Positions 54,583 to 64,000 of a stretch of 64,000 nucleotides of DNA are shown here, one piece after another. The notes under the pieces are model-generated. The model had not been told where the DNA came from. It worked only from the letters and a program-made list of their open reading frames with translations, and made no database searches. This DNA is from Arthrobacter sulfonylureivorans (GTDB lineage: Bacteria > Actinomycetota > Actinomycetes > Actinomycetales > Micrococcaceae): positions 51,809 to 115,808 of the forward strand of contig RJAE01000014.1 of the NCBI GenBank assembly GCA_004000035.1. Reading direction: 5' to 3'. A program made the position numbers and the translations under genes. Positions within the stretch are counted from its first letter, which is position 1, and each line of letters opens with the position of its first letter.

Positions 54583-54852
54583 ATGCCAGTTTTCATGATG
54601 CCGGCCGAGGTCGCTGAACGCCTGGGAGCCATGTACACGGAATCCTCTGTGCGGCGGATAGCTCGCCAGTATCAGTGCTTTACCAGGGGGCCCCGCAAGA
54701 TGATGATGTTCACCGAAGATGACTACCAGCAACTCGTTGACACCATCAAGAACCCGCCCAGGCCGCACCAAGACCCGGACGCCGAAGACTATGATCCGTT
54801 CGCACCGACCCCGCGGATGCCCTGGCTCGGATCGGATGATCCTTTTGCCTAA
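54583..54852 (+). CDS. Small HTH protein
   Basis: From ATG 54583 (after AGGAATCA) there are 89 residues beginning MPVFMMPAEVAERLGAMY. The HTH region TESSVRRIARQYQCF and KMMMFTEDDYQQLVD resembles the excisionase/MerR core. The tail is Pro/Asp-rich (PRPHQDPDAEDYDPF). It is the intact paralogue of the pseudogene at 53975. A role in element excision or control is inference. Confidence 0.7.
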   Translation: MPVFMMPAEVAERLGAMYTESSVRRIARQYQCFTRGPRKMMMFTEDDYQQLVDTIKNPPRPHQDPDAEDYDPFAPTPRMPWLGSDDPFA

Positions 54853-54891
54853 TTGGAATCAAATGCCAACTTTCGCAGAGAGGATCCCGGC

Positions 54892-55113
54892 ATGACACGT
54901 TCCCTCACCACCGACCAACTCGCCCAGCGATGGGGGAGGCGCCCCGAGTGGATCACAGGGCAGGCACGAGCCGGTGGAATCCCTGGGGCATGGAAGCTCG
55001 GCCACGTATGGCGCTTCATTGAAGCAGACATCGAAGCATTTGAAATCTCGCAGAAAACGGGCAGCATCTTCGCCCTCTCGGTCGGTGCACAGCGCCGACG
55101 TTACGCTTCATAG
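54892..55113 (+). CDS. Small excisionase-like HTH protein
   Basis: From ATG 54892 (after GAGAGGATCC) there are 73 residues: MTRSLTTDQLAQRWGRRPEW then GQARAGGIPGAWKLGHVWRFIE. This is a compact excisionase-type winged helix. It is the third consecutive intact HTH gene of the island. Confidence 0.7.
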   Translation: MTRSLTTDQLAQRWGRRPEWITGQARAGGIPGAWKLGHVWRFIEADIEAFEISQKTGSIFALSVGAQRRRYAS

Positions 55114-55183
55114 GAGTAAAGTCGATGCCTGCGTGGAAGGACTACGAGTAGGCAAGCTGTTGCCACGGCCACGCTCGATGATC

Positions 55184-55720
55184 CTACGGACGCTGCCCAC
55201 TCAAACCATCGATCAGGGCATCCAAAGTGCGACTGTGCGCTCCGTCGCCCCTGCGGTCCCAGATTGGCTGGTTCACCACGACAGGATCGTGGCCGTCCAG
55301 AAGCACGGTAAATCCGACCGAGTCGAATTCGTCCTCCTCGCTGGACTCACCGAAGTTCTCGACTTCCAGCAGAGTCACGGCTTTGACCGCGCTTCTGGGG
55401 ATCACGGATACGTCGCCCCAACGTGGATAGGGCAGCTGCTCGCCTGCTTTTACGCTAGGAATCGCGATCTCGCCGGAAATGATTAGTTTCTCCGTGAACA
55501 GAGCAGCCTGGAACCGAGCAACGTCCTTGCGATCCGGCCATTTCTGAACATTCGCACTCGCTAGCAGAATCTCCCGGGCGCCTACAGCTCTGGCAAGCAG
55601 AATCTCCAAGTACCGAGCGTAGTAATCCGCTCGGCCCCACTCATTCCGCGGCCAATCCCGGTGTGACGCAATTAGTTGATCTTTGATCCTTGCCACGTTT
55701 TTCGACTGATCCTGAGACAT
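55184..55720 (-). CDS. Hypothetical protein, unknown function
   Basis: I choose ATG 55720, which follows AAAGGAGGGCAAGGGAT, a very strong ribosome binding site. This gives 178 residues beginning MSQDQSKNVARIKDQLIASH. A helical N-terminal half (YYARYLEILLARAVGAREIL, DRKDVARFQAALFTEK) is followed by a beta-rich half (VSVIPRSAVKAVTLLEVENF, VGFTVLLDGHDPVVV). No family recognised. It is transcribed opposite to the HTH genes. Confidence 0.6.
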   Translation of the reverse strand: MSQDQSKNVARIKDQLIASHRDWPRNEWGRADYYARYLEILLARAVGAREILLASANVQKWPDRKDVARFQAALFTEKLIISGEIAIPSVKAGEQLPYPRWGDVSVIPRSAVKAVTLLEVENFGESSEEDEFDSVGFTVLLDGHDPVVVNQPIWDRRGDGAHSRTLDALIDGLSGQRP

Positions 55721-55930
55721 ATCCCTTGCCCTCCTTTGGTTTCCGGCCGGCCAATTTAGTCCCTGCCTCGATCCAAAGATTACGGCTCGGCAGTGACATT
55801 TTGGCCTTTCGTAGCGTTCAGCGCTACTAAGCACCCGCAAAGTTACGTGAACGCACGCCCATGAAAGTGACTAGCGGTCGAATCTTCAGATTCGGAGGTA
55901 CTTCTGTGATTCACGCCGTAGATTGAACCT

Positions 55931-56613
55931 GTGGTCAAGACGAACAAGGAAATAGCCGTCGGTGAGCACTGGGCGTACCGGGAGAAGCAGGGCGCTTCCC
56001 TAGAGGGGTCGAAATTCTCCAGGTTGGCCAGAGGCGTCGATATCGGGCGCTGTTAGCTTTCCTGGATCCGGTGCAGGAGGGGCTTGAGGCGTGGCTCCCG
56101 ATCCAGCGGCTAGTTGTGCCTTGGGACGAACGAGACAGATTCCTTCGAATCGAAGCAGCTTTCAAGGCCGCGGATGAAACCTCGCCTGCGCTGACCAGTG
56201 GGGAAAAGGAAGCAATTATGACAGTCGTGGGGTCTGTCGGCGCAGAAGCTTGTTTGGATACTTGGCTTGGAGACTCGGAGGCGTTGCTCCGCATCACCGA
56301 TGCGAGGCTGCTATCCGTTCGGCTTGGTGTCGATCCTGACCGCATCCCGGATCACCCATTGAGTTTCGAGGATGACTCGGGGCGGGTAGTGCCATGGGCG
56401 GTGGGGGAGTGGATACTGCGGTGTCTCGCACGCCGGTTCCCTGAAGAGTGCCTAGCGGAAGCTGAGCATTACGACGACGAGATTGAGGATCTGCGCTCGC
56501 AGTATTCGTACAGGGGCAAGGGGGTCCGAAACGAGCAGGTACTGAAGGTCATGCGCGAGTGCCGAGAAGCTTCAGAAACTTTGCGTAAGTGGGCGACTGC
56601 GACGCTCGACTAG
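55931..56613 (+). pseudogene. Frameshifted gene of an actinobacterial GEHWAYR-type protein family
   Basis: GTG 55931 opens a frame with GEHWAYREKQGASLEGS. A one-base deletion near 56003 would restore the frame to VEILQVGQRRRYRALLAFLD then VQEGLEAWLPIQRLVVPWDE. Similar proteins in actinobacteria have an N-terminal HWAYR then VEV, followed by LEGREEWVPPARLKVPW-like segments, which is how I recognise the join. The downstream part reads openly to 56613 (180 residues from 56071). A sequencing error is possible. The function of the family is unknown to me. Confidence 0.6.
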
Positions 56614-56744
56614 GCGTAGGTGAAGTCAGCGGGAAGAGAGAGATGCCGATTTTTGTTGTACGGCCCCTCAACACATACATGGTTCTTCCTAGATTCAGCT
56701 AAACTTCGCCTTAGGCTTTTTCGTTTAACTAAAGTGGGGGTATC

Positions 56745-58571
56745 TTGAAAGGCTCGACTCTTACGCGGCTAATTTCCGGCACCGTTATCGCTGCGCTAGC
56801 GCTAGCCTCATTCTTCGCAGGAGCGCTGCCAGCTAATGCCGCCACAGATGCCGTGATCGAAGGCACAGTCGTGGACGCGAAGGGCGAGCCAATCGACTAC
56901 ATCTCCGTAGATGCCTTCCGTTCCGGATCAATTGAACTGGATCATCCAGGGTTGACCGGCGAGAGTCGGGCGACAACATTTCTAGACGGTAGATTTAGCC
57001 TGCCAGTCGATAGCGGGTTGGATTACGTAATCTCGTTTAGGGACGGCTACGAGTACCAGGACTATGGTCGTCCGCGGGCAATCGGGACTTTCAAGACCGA
57101 GTGGTACGACAATAAAGCTGATCCTAGAGGCGCGGTCCCCATTGAGATCGATGCCGGCGAGATCCTTCAGCTCGGTCAGATCGTATTGGACGAGGCAAAT
57201 CTCGGATCGTTCGCCAGTGCTCCACCGCCAACCATTGCAGGAACTCCCCGTCAAGGCTCAACCCTCTTGGCCGTCCCAGGCCAATGGACACCTACGCCAG
57301 ACTCTTTCCATTACCAGTGGTTTCGAGATGGTACGCCGGATCATTCGAGTAGTGATGCCATCTTTTCCCTGCGCCCAGAACACGCGGGCAGCTCCTACAG
57401 TGTCCAGATCACGGCCGTCAAGGCGGGCTACCACCTCGGCACGGCGACATCTGCACCGGTCCTCGTACCCATGGAAGACTTCACATCTGCGCCCCCTCCC
57501 GAAATTGCGGGCCGCGCCAAGGTCGGAGAAGTCCTCAGTGTGAACACTGGAGAGTGGGCGCCTGAGGCTCATCTTTTACGAATCGAATGGTACCGGTCAG
57601 GCGTACACATCCGGGATGCACTCGGCATGAAAACCTACACCTTGACGGGCCGAGATACCGGGCACACCATTACCGCTGCCGTCACCGCATACAGGGCGGG
57701 ATACAACGCCCTGACCCGGGTCTCTAAAGCCACCGCCGCGGTCGCCCCCGGCCCACCTGATGCCGGCTTGCCCCACATCGTCGGATCGCCCCGCGTGAAC
57801 CATGTCTTGAGCATCTCCCCGGGTACGAATACACGGTTTGATTTATGGGGTTACGGTATGGGTCCCCTGAGATTTCAGTGGTACCGCTCGGGAACGCTAA
57901 TTACTGGTGCGGCCGGTGACAGATATAAGGTGCAGCCGGCAGACATCGGGCACCGCCTGACAGCTAAGCTCACGGCGACCAACGTCGGGTACCCACCGGC
58001 AACGTTCACAACGGCATCCACTCAGCCAGCGTTGGAAGGAACACTGAAGTCAGGTGTTGTCTCCATTGGTGGCGGCACGAAGAAAGTCGGTGACAAACTC
58101 ACAGCCAGGAAGGGAACATGGACTTCCGGCACAAAGTTCAAGTACCAGTGGTATCGGTCCGGCAAGGCGATCAAGGGCGCCACCGCCCAGACTTACAAGC
58201 TCGCTGCAGCCGACGCGGGGAAGACCATCAAGGTACGAGTGACTGGCTCTGCGCAGGGGTACTCGACTGCTTCCAAGTATTCGCCATCCACTAAAGCCGT
58301 TGCCAAGGGCGCCCTGGCGCTGAAGACTCCGGTGGTCACCGGCACGAAGAAGGTCGGCTACACGCTGAAAGCCAACCCGGGAACCTGGACTTCCGGGACA
58401 GCCTTTAAGTACCAGTGGTACAAGTCGGGCAAGGCCATAAAGGGCGCTACAGCCAAGACCTACAAGCTCACCAAGAGCGACCGGTCACGCAGCATCAAGG
58501 TTCGCGTAACAGGCTCGAAAGCCGGTTACTCTTCAGCGGCCAGATACTCGTCCTCGCACCGCATACGGTAG
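56745..58571 (+). CDS. Secreted protein with carboxypeptidase-regulatory-like domain and five Ig-like repeats
   Basis: The protein has 608 residues from TTG 56745. A signal peptide (VIAALALASFFAGALPANA, cleaved near 33) is followed by a CarboxypepD-regulatory-like domain (VIEGTVVDAKGEPIDYISVD). Five Ig-like modules each have the pattern GTP...G..L.A..G.W......YQW.R.G. The last two modules (from about 435 and 525) are the most alike, for example KKVGDKLTARKGTWTSGTKF and KKVGYTLKANPGTWTSGTAF, suggesting recent duplication. It is a secreted or surface protein, probably adhesive. It is carried by the island. Confidence 0.8.
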   Translation: MKGSTLTRLISGTVIAALALASFFAGALPANAATDAVIEGTVVDAKGEPIDYISVDAFRSGSIELDHPGLTGESRATTFLDGRFSLPVDSGLDYVISFRDGYEYQDYGRPRAIGTFKTEWYDNKADPRGAVPIEIDAGEILQLGQIVLDEANLGSFASAPPPTIAGTPRQGSTLLAVPGQWTPTPDSFHYQWFRDGTPDHSSSDAIFSLRPEHAGSSYSVQITAVKAGYHLGTATSAPVLVPMEDFTSAPPPEIAGRAKVGEVLSVNTGEWAPEAHLLRIEWYRSGVHIRDALGMKTYTLTGRDTGHTITAAVTAYRAGYNALTRVSKATAAVAPGPPDAGLPHIVGSPRVNHVLSISPGTNTRFDLWGYGMGPLRFQWYRSGTLITGAAGDRYKVQPADIGHRLTAKLTATNVGYPPATFTTASTQPALEGTLKSGVVSIGGGTKKVGDKLTARKGTWTSGTKFKYQWYRSGKAIKGATAQTYKLAAADAGKTIKVRVTGSAQGYSTASKYSPSTKAVAKGALALKTPVVTGTKKVGYTLKANPGTWTSGTAFKYQWYKSGKAIKGATAKTYKLTKSDRSRSIKVRVTGSKAGYSSAARYSSSHRIR

Positions 58572-58731
58572 GGCTCCCGGGCAAATGCGGAGGGGGACAC
58601 CGTCGCATATGACGCTGTGACATTAAGTGAAGTCCAAGTACGCGGATGCGTCGACATTTGCAGGCGATGGTGTCCTATGTTCCCGGGAATGGCTTACAAT
58701 CAATCGACTAACCAATCCAGTTGGGGGAATT

Positions 58732-59055
58732 ATGAAACTTCGTAGTCCGGCCGCTCCGCTTCTCTTGCCGTTTGTCACACTGGGCATTTATTCGCTCGTG
58801 TGGCACGTGAAAACCAAAAATGAAATGAATGCCAGTGGTTCCGCAATACCGACGGCATGGCTAATCATTGTGCCGTTTGTCAGTTTCTGGTGGCTGTGGC
58901 GGTTTGCCGTCGGAGTCGATGAATTTTCCGGTTTCAGCCGTCATGGCGCTTTTTGGCTGCTGTTGCTGCTCGGCCCGATCGGTGGCGCGATCGTTCAGGC
59001 CCAGTTCAACAAGACGGTCTCCGGCCAGCAATCTGCTGCGCCGATCTTCGCATAG
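58732..59055 (+). CDS. DUF4234 family membrane protein
   Basis: From ATG 58732 (after TTGGGGGAA) there are 107 residues: a short polar start, then LLLPFVTLGIYSLVWHVKTKNEM, SAIPTAWLIIVPFVSFWWLWRFA and LLLLLGPIGGAIVQAQFNK, three membrane segments. This is the DUF4234 layout. Function unknown. A strong terminator follows at 59069. Confidence 0.75.
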   Translation: MKLRSPAAPLLLPFVTLGIYSLVWHVKTKNEMNASGSAIPTAWLIIVPFVSFWWLWRFAVGVDEFSGFSRHGAFWLLLLLGPIGGAIVQAQFNKTVSGQQSAAPIFA

Positions 59056-59068
59056 CCGCAACTAGCTA

Positions 59069-59099
59069 ACCCCCCCCCGACACGGTGAGGTCGGGGGTT
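59069..59099 (+). terminator. Terminator after DUF4234
   Basis: A run of nine C (59070-59078) is followed by GAC, loop, then GTCGGGGG, forming a strong stem with an overall AACCCCC/GGGGGTT pairing. The C9 tract is also a possible slippage site. Confidence 0.7.
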
Positions 59100-59268
59100 C
59101 AGCTGTATCGGGGCACGATTGGCGCGGTGGGGGGTCAGTGATAGCGACGAGTTCGTGCGGGTAGCTGACGCGTTTAACGGGGCAAACGGAGGTCCTTGGA
59201 CGGGCGGAGATGGTTAGGGCCGACCGCCTGGCGCCGAAACGAGCATAGGGACTGTTCGAAAAACGGCC

Positions 59269-59610
59269 CTAGTCCGCAATGTCGTAGGGGTCGCGCCAGG
59301 ACGATTCGTCCCGACTGATCCGCTCCACCCACGAAGCCGGCACCCAACGAGTCTGCATCTCGTGGTCCGCGTCCTGCCACTTCAAATGCACATGCTGGTC
59401 GGTCCAGCAGATAGCTTTGGCGTCGACAGTCGTGCCATCATCGAGGCGGGCCCGGACGTATGGTTCCCGGTTGTATGGCGCTCTGCTCGCGGGGTGTTTA
59501 CCGAAGTCCGGAGCCCAGCCCCGCGTGGGCAGTATGAGGCCGGCGGCTTTGGCGACGTCGACTTTGTTCACGTCCCTATTCCATGACGACGCCGCAATGA
59601 ACGTCTTCAT
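59269..59610 (-). CDS. Hypothetical protein of the island
   Basis: I choose ATG 59610 (after GCAGGTGTCG), giving 113 residues beginning MKTFIAASSWNRDVNKVDVA. A beta-rich C-terminal half (YVRARLDDGTTVDAKAIC, WTDQHVHLKWQDADHE) resembles small phage-like proteins without a named family. The plus strand of the same interval has an alternative long frame that looks less protein-like. Confidence 0.5.
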   Translation of the reverse strand: MKTFIAASSWNRDVNKVDVAKAAGLILPTRGWAPDFGKHPASRAPYNREPYVRARLDDGTTVDAKAICWTDQHVHLKWQDADHEMQTRWVPASWVERISRDESSWRDPYDIAD

Positions 59611-59792
59611 CGACACCTGCGCCAACCTACAACCCGACAAAATCCAGATCCTAGGCGACTTCCTCGACCTGGCATCACAAGGCCCCGCCCCACCGCAGGG
59701 CCTGCGAGCACCTTGCCGAGATGATGGTGGCGGCTGCCAGAAGCGAAAACGGTGGGTAAGCGGTGGATTGGCCCTGAGAGGAGCCAAAACCG

Positions 59793-59833
59793 AAGCGGCT
59801 CCGATCAGACATAATGCCTAGTCAGAGCCGCTT
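59793..59833. terminator. Hairpin at the right edge of the island
   Basis: AAGCGGCTC (59793-59801) pairs with GAGCCGCTT (59825-59833), followed by TTCAC on the plus strand. It lies just inside the right repeat and 3' of tRNA-Arg. Confidence 0.5.
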
Positions 59834-59838
59834 TTCAC

Positions 59839-59879
59839 TGTGCCCCGGACAGGAATCGAACCTGCGACCAAGAGATTAG
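59839..59879 (-). repeat. Right copy of the attachment-site repeat
   Basis: Identical over 41 bp to 53285-53325. It covers tRNA-Arg from the anticodon region to the 3' end plus two bases. Confidence 0.9.
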
Positions 59880-59913
59880 AAGGCTCCTGCTCTATCCGCT
59901 GAGCTACCGAGGC
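59841..59913 (-). tRNA. tRNA-Arg (anticodon UCU)
   Basis: The minus strand folds into a 73-base cloverleaf. The acceptor is GCCTCGG with CCGGGGC, A73 is present, the D stem is GCTC/GAGC, and the T arm contains GGTTCGATTCC. The anticodon loop CTTCTAA gives TCT. The last pair of the anticodon stem is a C-T mismatch. CCA is not encoded. It is the island's attachment gene. Confidence 0.93.
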
Positions 59914-59970
59914 ATGCGGCTTCGGCCCGAGCCGACAGCGCCGGCGCGCGGTTCGGGGCAAATCCACCAT

Positions 59971-61014
59971 TTACTCTATCAAGCCGTCGAGTGCCCGGGA
60001 GGCGGTGAACAGGGTCTGTTCGAACAGTTCGGCGTAGGTGTCCAGGGTGAGCTGCGCAGAGGAGTGGCCGGCGATCCGCTGGGCCAGTTTGACGTCCTTG
60101 GTGGCATGCAGAATCAGGCTCACGGCCGTGTGGCGCAGATCGTGGAAGGTGGGGGACGGGTCCAGCCCGGCGGCGAGGGCGGCCGGGCGCAGCACCCGGC
60201 CGGCGAAGTTGGAGTGGTGCAGCCGACCGCCGGCACTGGCGCCGCGGCCGCGGGAGCGGAACAGCAGCCCGTCGGGCGGCCGGGCGGCAAGCACCAGAGT
60301 CGCCACCTTGTCCGGAACCGGGACGGTGCGCGTGCCGCCGTTTTTGGTGTTCGGCGACGGCGTGCCGGCGTCGCCTTCCTTCCAGGAGCGCCGCACCGCC
60401 AGCAGCCAGCCTTCCGGTGCGCGGCGGAAATCCGCGGCACTTAACGCGGTGATCTCGCCCCAACGCAGTCCGGTGGTGCCGGCGAGCATGACCAGATCCG
60501 TCCACGGCGCACAATGGTCGGCGAGGGCCTGGAGTTCCGGCATGGACAAGTAGGTCCGCCGCTTCTCCACCGGGGCCCGGGGCACATAGCCGGCCCTGCC
60601 GGTGGCATCGGTGGCCGGGTTAACCGGCAGCAGTTCCAGGTAGACGCTGTGGCGCATCAGGCGGATGAACATCAGCGCGACCCGCCGGCGGGTGTTGTTG
60701 CCGGTCTGGCCGCGGCTGCCTGCCCGTAGGCCGGCGATCCACTCGCCGACGTCGCGCCAGTGCACACCGTCCACAGGAGTCGACGCCCAGCGCGGCTCGA
60801 TGTGCCGATGCCAGTTCTTCCGGTAGTTGGCCTGGGTGCTTGCCGCGATCGGCCCGCCGCGCAGGCCCTGGCTGGTCAGCAGGCGCATCCAGTCGGCGTA
60901 GAGTTCGCCGACGGTCATCGTCTCCCGCCGGGGCTTCGCGGGTCCCGCGGCGCGGCCACGGGCGGGCACGCGGTACACGGGCCGCCGGTGCGCGCGGGCT
61001 TCGACTGCGTCCAT
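59971..61014 (-). CDS. Tyrosine recombinase / site-specific integrase
   Basis: The protein has 347 residues. An N-terminal SAM-like DNA-binding domain (TMTVGELYADWMRLLTSQG) is followed by a catalytic domain with Arg184 (GTTGLRWGEITAL), Lys224, His291 and Arg294 (FHDLRHTAVSL), His317 (IAGHSSAQ) and the nucleophile Tyr327 (LDTYAEL). The set is complete, so the enzyme is probably active. It lies 57 bases from tRNA-Arg but on the 5' side of the tRNA, outside the repeat-bounded island. The protein may begin at a later Met. It could be a leftover of another element or of a rearranged form of the island. Confidence 0.9.
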   Translation of the reverse strand: MDAVEARAHRRPVYRVPARGRAAGPAKPRRETMTVGELYADWMRLLTSQGLRGGPIAASTQANYRKNWHRHIEPRWASTPVDGVHWRDVGEWIAGLRAGSRGQTGNNTRRRVALMFIRLMRHSVYLELLPVNPATDATGRAGYVPRAPVEKRRTYLSMPELQALADHCAPWTDLVMLAGTTGLRWGEITALSAADFRRAPEGWLLAVRRSWKEGDAGTPSPNTKNGGTRTVPVPDKVATLVLAARPPDGLLFRSRGRGASAGGRLHHSNFAGRVLRPAALAAGLDPSPTFHDLRHTAVSLILHATKDVKLAQRIAGHSSAQLTLDTYAELFEQTLFTASRALDGLIE

Positions 61015-61235
61015 GCCTTCGAGGCTAGGAGCCAGCCAGCCACGGCGGAGCCGGTGGCGGCCTTCCTGTGGACAAGCCGTCGCATGGATACGCCGACGGG
61101 TTCCTTCCTACACACGCCATCGGCAGCGGAATCCTGTCCACAGGCGGCCGCCCGGCGCTGTCGTTCGCCGGCCAACGCCGGAAGAGTGGCTGCTGCCGGC
61201 GGGACTGCCGGTTTCGACCAGATCGGAGGCAGGAG

Positions 61236-61817
61236 ATGAGCGACTACATCACGGTCCGCGGCGTGCTCGGCACTGAGGTGCAGCGGAAGCGGACCAAGAA
61301 GGGCGACGCGGTGGCCGAGTTCAGGCTGGCGTCGTCGGGGGACTGGCTGAACCGGGACACCGGCGAGTGGGTCAAGGGCGTGACCAACTGGTACACGGTC
61401 CAGGCCTTCCGCGGATTGGCCGAAAACCTGTGGCGGAGCTTGTCCAAGGGCGATCCGGTGGTAGTGACGGGCAAGCTGAAACTGCGCCAGTGGGAACTGC
61501 AGGACGGCCGCCGCGGCACATCTCCGGAGATCGACGCCGATTCGATCGGGCACGACCTGCGCCGGGGCACCGCGGAATTCATCAAGAACTGGACCGCGGC
61601 GCCAATGAGTGCCGCCCTGCCGGACGGTCAGGACGGGCAGCGCTCGAGTGCGGACTACCGCTCGATGGCCTTGGTGGATCCGCAGTCGGCAGACGTTCAT
61701 CCGGGGACGGGCGGCGGAGACACCCTTGAAACGGGCCAACCAGCCATGGTCCCACCGGATGACGAGCCCGCCGGCGATGCCAGGGAAAGCGGGACGGACT
61801 TGCCGATGGCCAGCTGA
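61236..61817 (+). CDS. ssb: Single-stranded DNA-binding protein
   Basis: From ATG 61236 (after GGAGGCAGGAG) there are 193 residues with an OB-fold: MSDYITVRGVLGTEVQRKR, VAEFRLASS, WVKGVTNWYTVQAFRGLAEN and DPVVVTGKLKLRQWE. The acidic tail is Gly/Asp/Glu-rich but lacks the standard DDDIPF end, finishing GTDLPMAS. It binds single-stranded DNA in replication and repair. It may be a second, short-lived or plasmid-like paralogue; the main housekeeping ssb normally lies beside rpsF/rpsR. Confidence 0.88.
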   Translation: MSDYITVRGVLGTEVQRKRTKKGDAVAEFRLASSGDWLNRDTGEWVKGVTNWYTVQAFRGLAENLWRSLSKGDPVVVTGKLKLRQWELQDGRRGTSPEIDADSIGHDLRRGTAEFIKNWTAAPMSAALPDGQDGQRSSADYRSMALVDPQSADVHPGTGGGDTLETGQPAMVPPDDEPAGDARESGTDLPMAS

Positions 61818-61908
61818 GCGCCCGGTGGCGGGCGGCGGCCGCCCCCGCCACCGGATGGCAGTTGTGCTGAATGTGTGATCGCGGGGTGCAGCGACTAGCC
61901 TTGAGGGC

Positions 61909-63591
<1,683 letters not shown>

Positions 63592-63635
63592 TGCGTAGGT
63601 CGTACATAGCTCCGTAGTCTTTCCAGACAGCGTGT

Positions 63636-63663
63636 GAGCGGCTCCCGGTTCCGGGGGCCGCTC
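63636..63663 (+). terminator. First hairpin after ettA
   Basis: GAGCGGC and GCCGCTC pair around a loop of about 14 bases that contains a smaller CCCGG/CCGGG stem. It lies 45 bases after the stop; the stem is GC-rich but without a clear T tract. Confidence 0.5.
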
Positions 63664-63673
63664 GCTCCATTAG

Positions 63674-63712
63674 AGGCCCGGTACAGCGACATCGTCCGGT
63701 ACCGGGCCTTTA
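63674..63712 (+). terminator. Second hairpin after ettA
   Basis: AGGCCCGGTAC (63674-63684) pairs with GTACCGGGCCT (63699-63709), an 11-bp perfect stem, followed by TTAG. It is the stronger terminator of ettA. Confidence 0.75.
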
Positions 63713-63854
63713 GCACCTCAGCGCCGGTGCCGAAAGCCGCTTTGTCGGATCGTCGCCTCCTGTACACCGGACGGCAACCCGGCCGGCCCTGCTGCTTTAC
63801 CGTTTGACCATAGCGTGGTGTGGTCATCGAGTCAGCGGTACAGAAAGAGCTACA

Positions 63855-64000
63855 TTGACCACGCACGCTATGCCTTCCAATACTGTTCCCGCCGGTGTGC
63901 CGGCTCCCGTCGCGATCGGCGACGTGCAGGTCGGTGCCGGGCAGCCGGTCTACGTGATCGGCGAGATCGGGATCAACCACAACGGCGACATCGAGATCGC
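63855..64000 (+). CDS. neuB: NeuB-family sialic-acid-type synthase, N-terminal fragment (runs off right edge)
   Basis: A TTG at 63855 (or ATG 63870) opens a frame MTTHAMPSNTVPAGVPAPVA, later GQPVYVIGEIGINHNGDIEI, then the window ends. GEIGINHNGD is the strongest signature of N-acetylneuraminate/legionaminate/pseudaminate synthases, which condense PEP with a 2-acetamido sugar. AGAAAGAG precedes TTG. The rest of the pathway lies beyond the window. Nonulosonic acids occur in some actinobacterial wall polymers, so a link to the wall locus is possible. Confidence 0.9.
   Translation, partial: MTTHAMPSNTVPAGVPAPVAIGDVQVGAGQPVYVIGEIGINHNGDIEI

Larger units (their letters stand above)
53285..59879. 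mobile_element. Integrated island at tRNA-Arg(UCU), bounded by a 41-bp direct repeat
   Basis: The tRNA 3' half from the anticodon to the end, plus two flanking bases, is repeated exactly at 53285-53325 and 59839-59879. The intact tRNA is at the right end, so the left copy is the displaced 3' end. About 6.6 kb lie between: a small protein, a frameshifted HTH gene, three intact HTH genes, a minus-strand hypothetical, a frameshifted gene, a secreted repeat protein, a DUF4234 protein and another hypothetical. No integrase is inside; one lies just outside at 59971. The content is accessory and partly decayed. The element is most likely a defective integrative island. Confidence 0.8.

Noticed and set aside
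59417-59821. 134-residue plus-strand frame at the right edge of the island
   Set aside because: The first half is antisense to the hypothetical gene at 59269-59610. The second half (NVFIDTCANLQPDKIQILGD) could be a gene fragment, but no family or start is clear.

Overview
The window is GC-rich, densely coded actinobacterial chromosome. It most resembles Arthrobacter and its relatives (Micrococcaceae). The signs are a long GapB-type GAPDH, an MptB-type polyprenol-phosphate mannosyltransferase, a type-A RNase P RNA, EttA, a TagG/TagH exporter and GTG/TTG starts with strong purine-rich ribosome binding sites. The assignment rests on gene content and style only; no database was searched.

Left part (1-10.7 kb). 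Two tandem Asp2-like hydrolase genes (the first runs off the left edge), an array of six 34-bp repeats, yaaA, rnpB, a membrane acyltransferase, gap, a small helical protein, def, tRNA-His, orn, mptB and a DUF3224 protein. This is mostly housekeeping.

Middle (10.8-50.8 kb). A very large cell-wall glycopolymer (teichoic-acid-like) locus. A plus-strand operon carries the TagGH exporter, two GT2 glycosyltransferases and a CDP-alcohol phosphotransferase. Next comes a lower-GC module: a GT2-TagF fusion and a CBM-like/TPR/capsule-synthesis protein. It lies between a decayed tagD remnant and an intact tagD. A membrane-anchored TagF-like enzyme, a secreted FN3-EEP protein and a bifunctional cytidylyltransferase/SDR (CDP-ribitol type) follow. 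A minus-strand operon then encodes a pyruvyl transferase, a GT2, a double TagF-like protein and a single TagF-like protein. Further minus-strand genes give a GH25 lysozyme with ten FG-GAP repeats, two acyltransferases, a CotH-type protein and another TagF-like protein. A plus-strand pair ends the locus: Stealth and a second double TagF. In total there are eight TagF-like domains in six proteins, in two sequence classes (HGTPLK/TDYSS and HGDSDK/DVSS). The inferred pathway is CDP-glycerol and CDP-ribitol synthesis, assembly of one or more phosphodiester polymers, pyruvyl/acetyl/glycosyl decoration, export by TagGH and hydrolase-based remodelling.

Right part (50.8-64 kb). A secreted EEP protein and a Pro/Glu-rich membrane protein precede a 6.6-kb island at a tRNA-Arg(UCU) gene, bounded by a 41-bp direct repeat of the tRNA 3' half. 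The island holds small HTH genes, one frameshifted HTH pseudogene, another frameshifted gene, a secreted repeat protein and a DUF4234 protein. A tyrosine recombinase lies on the other side of the tRNA, outside the repeats. Housekeeping genes ssb and ettA follow, and the window ends in the start of a NeuB-type sialic-acid synthase.
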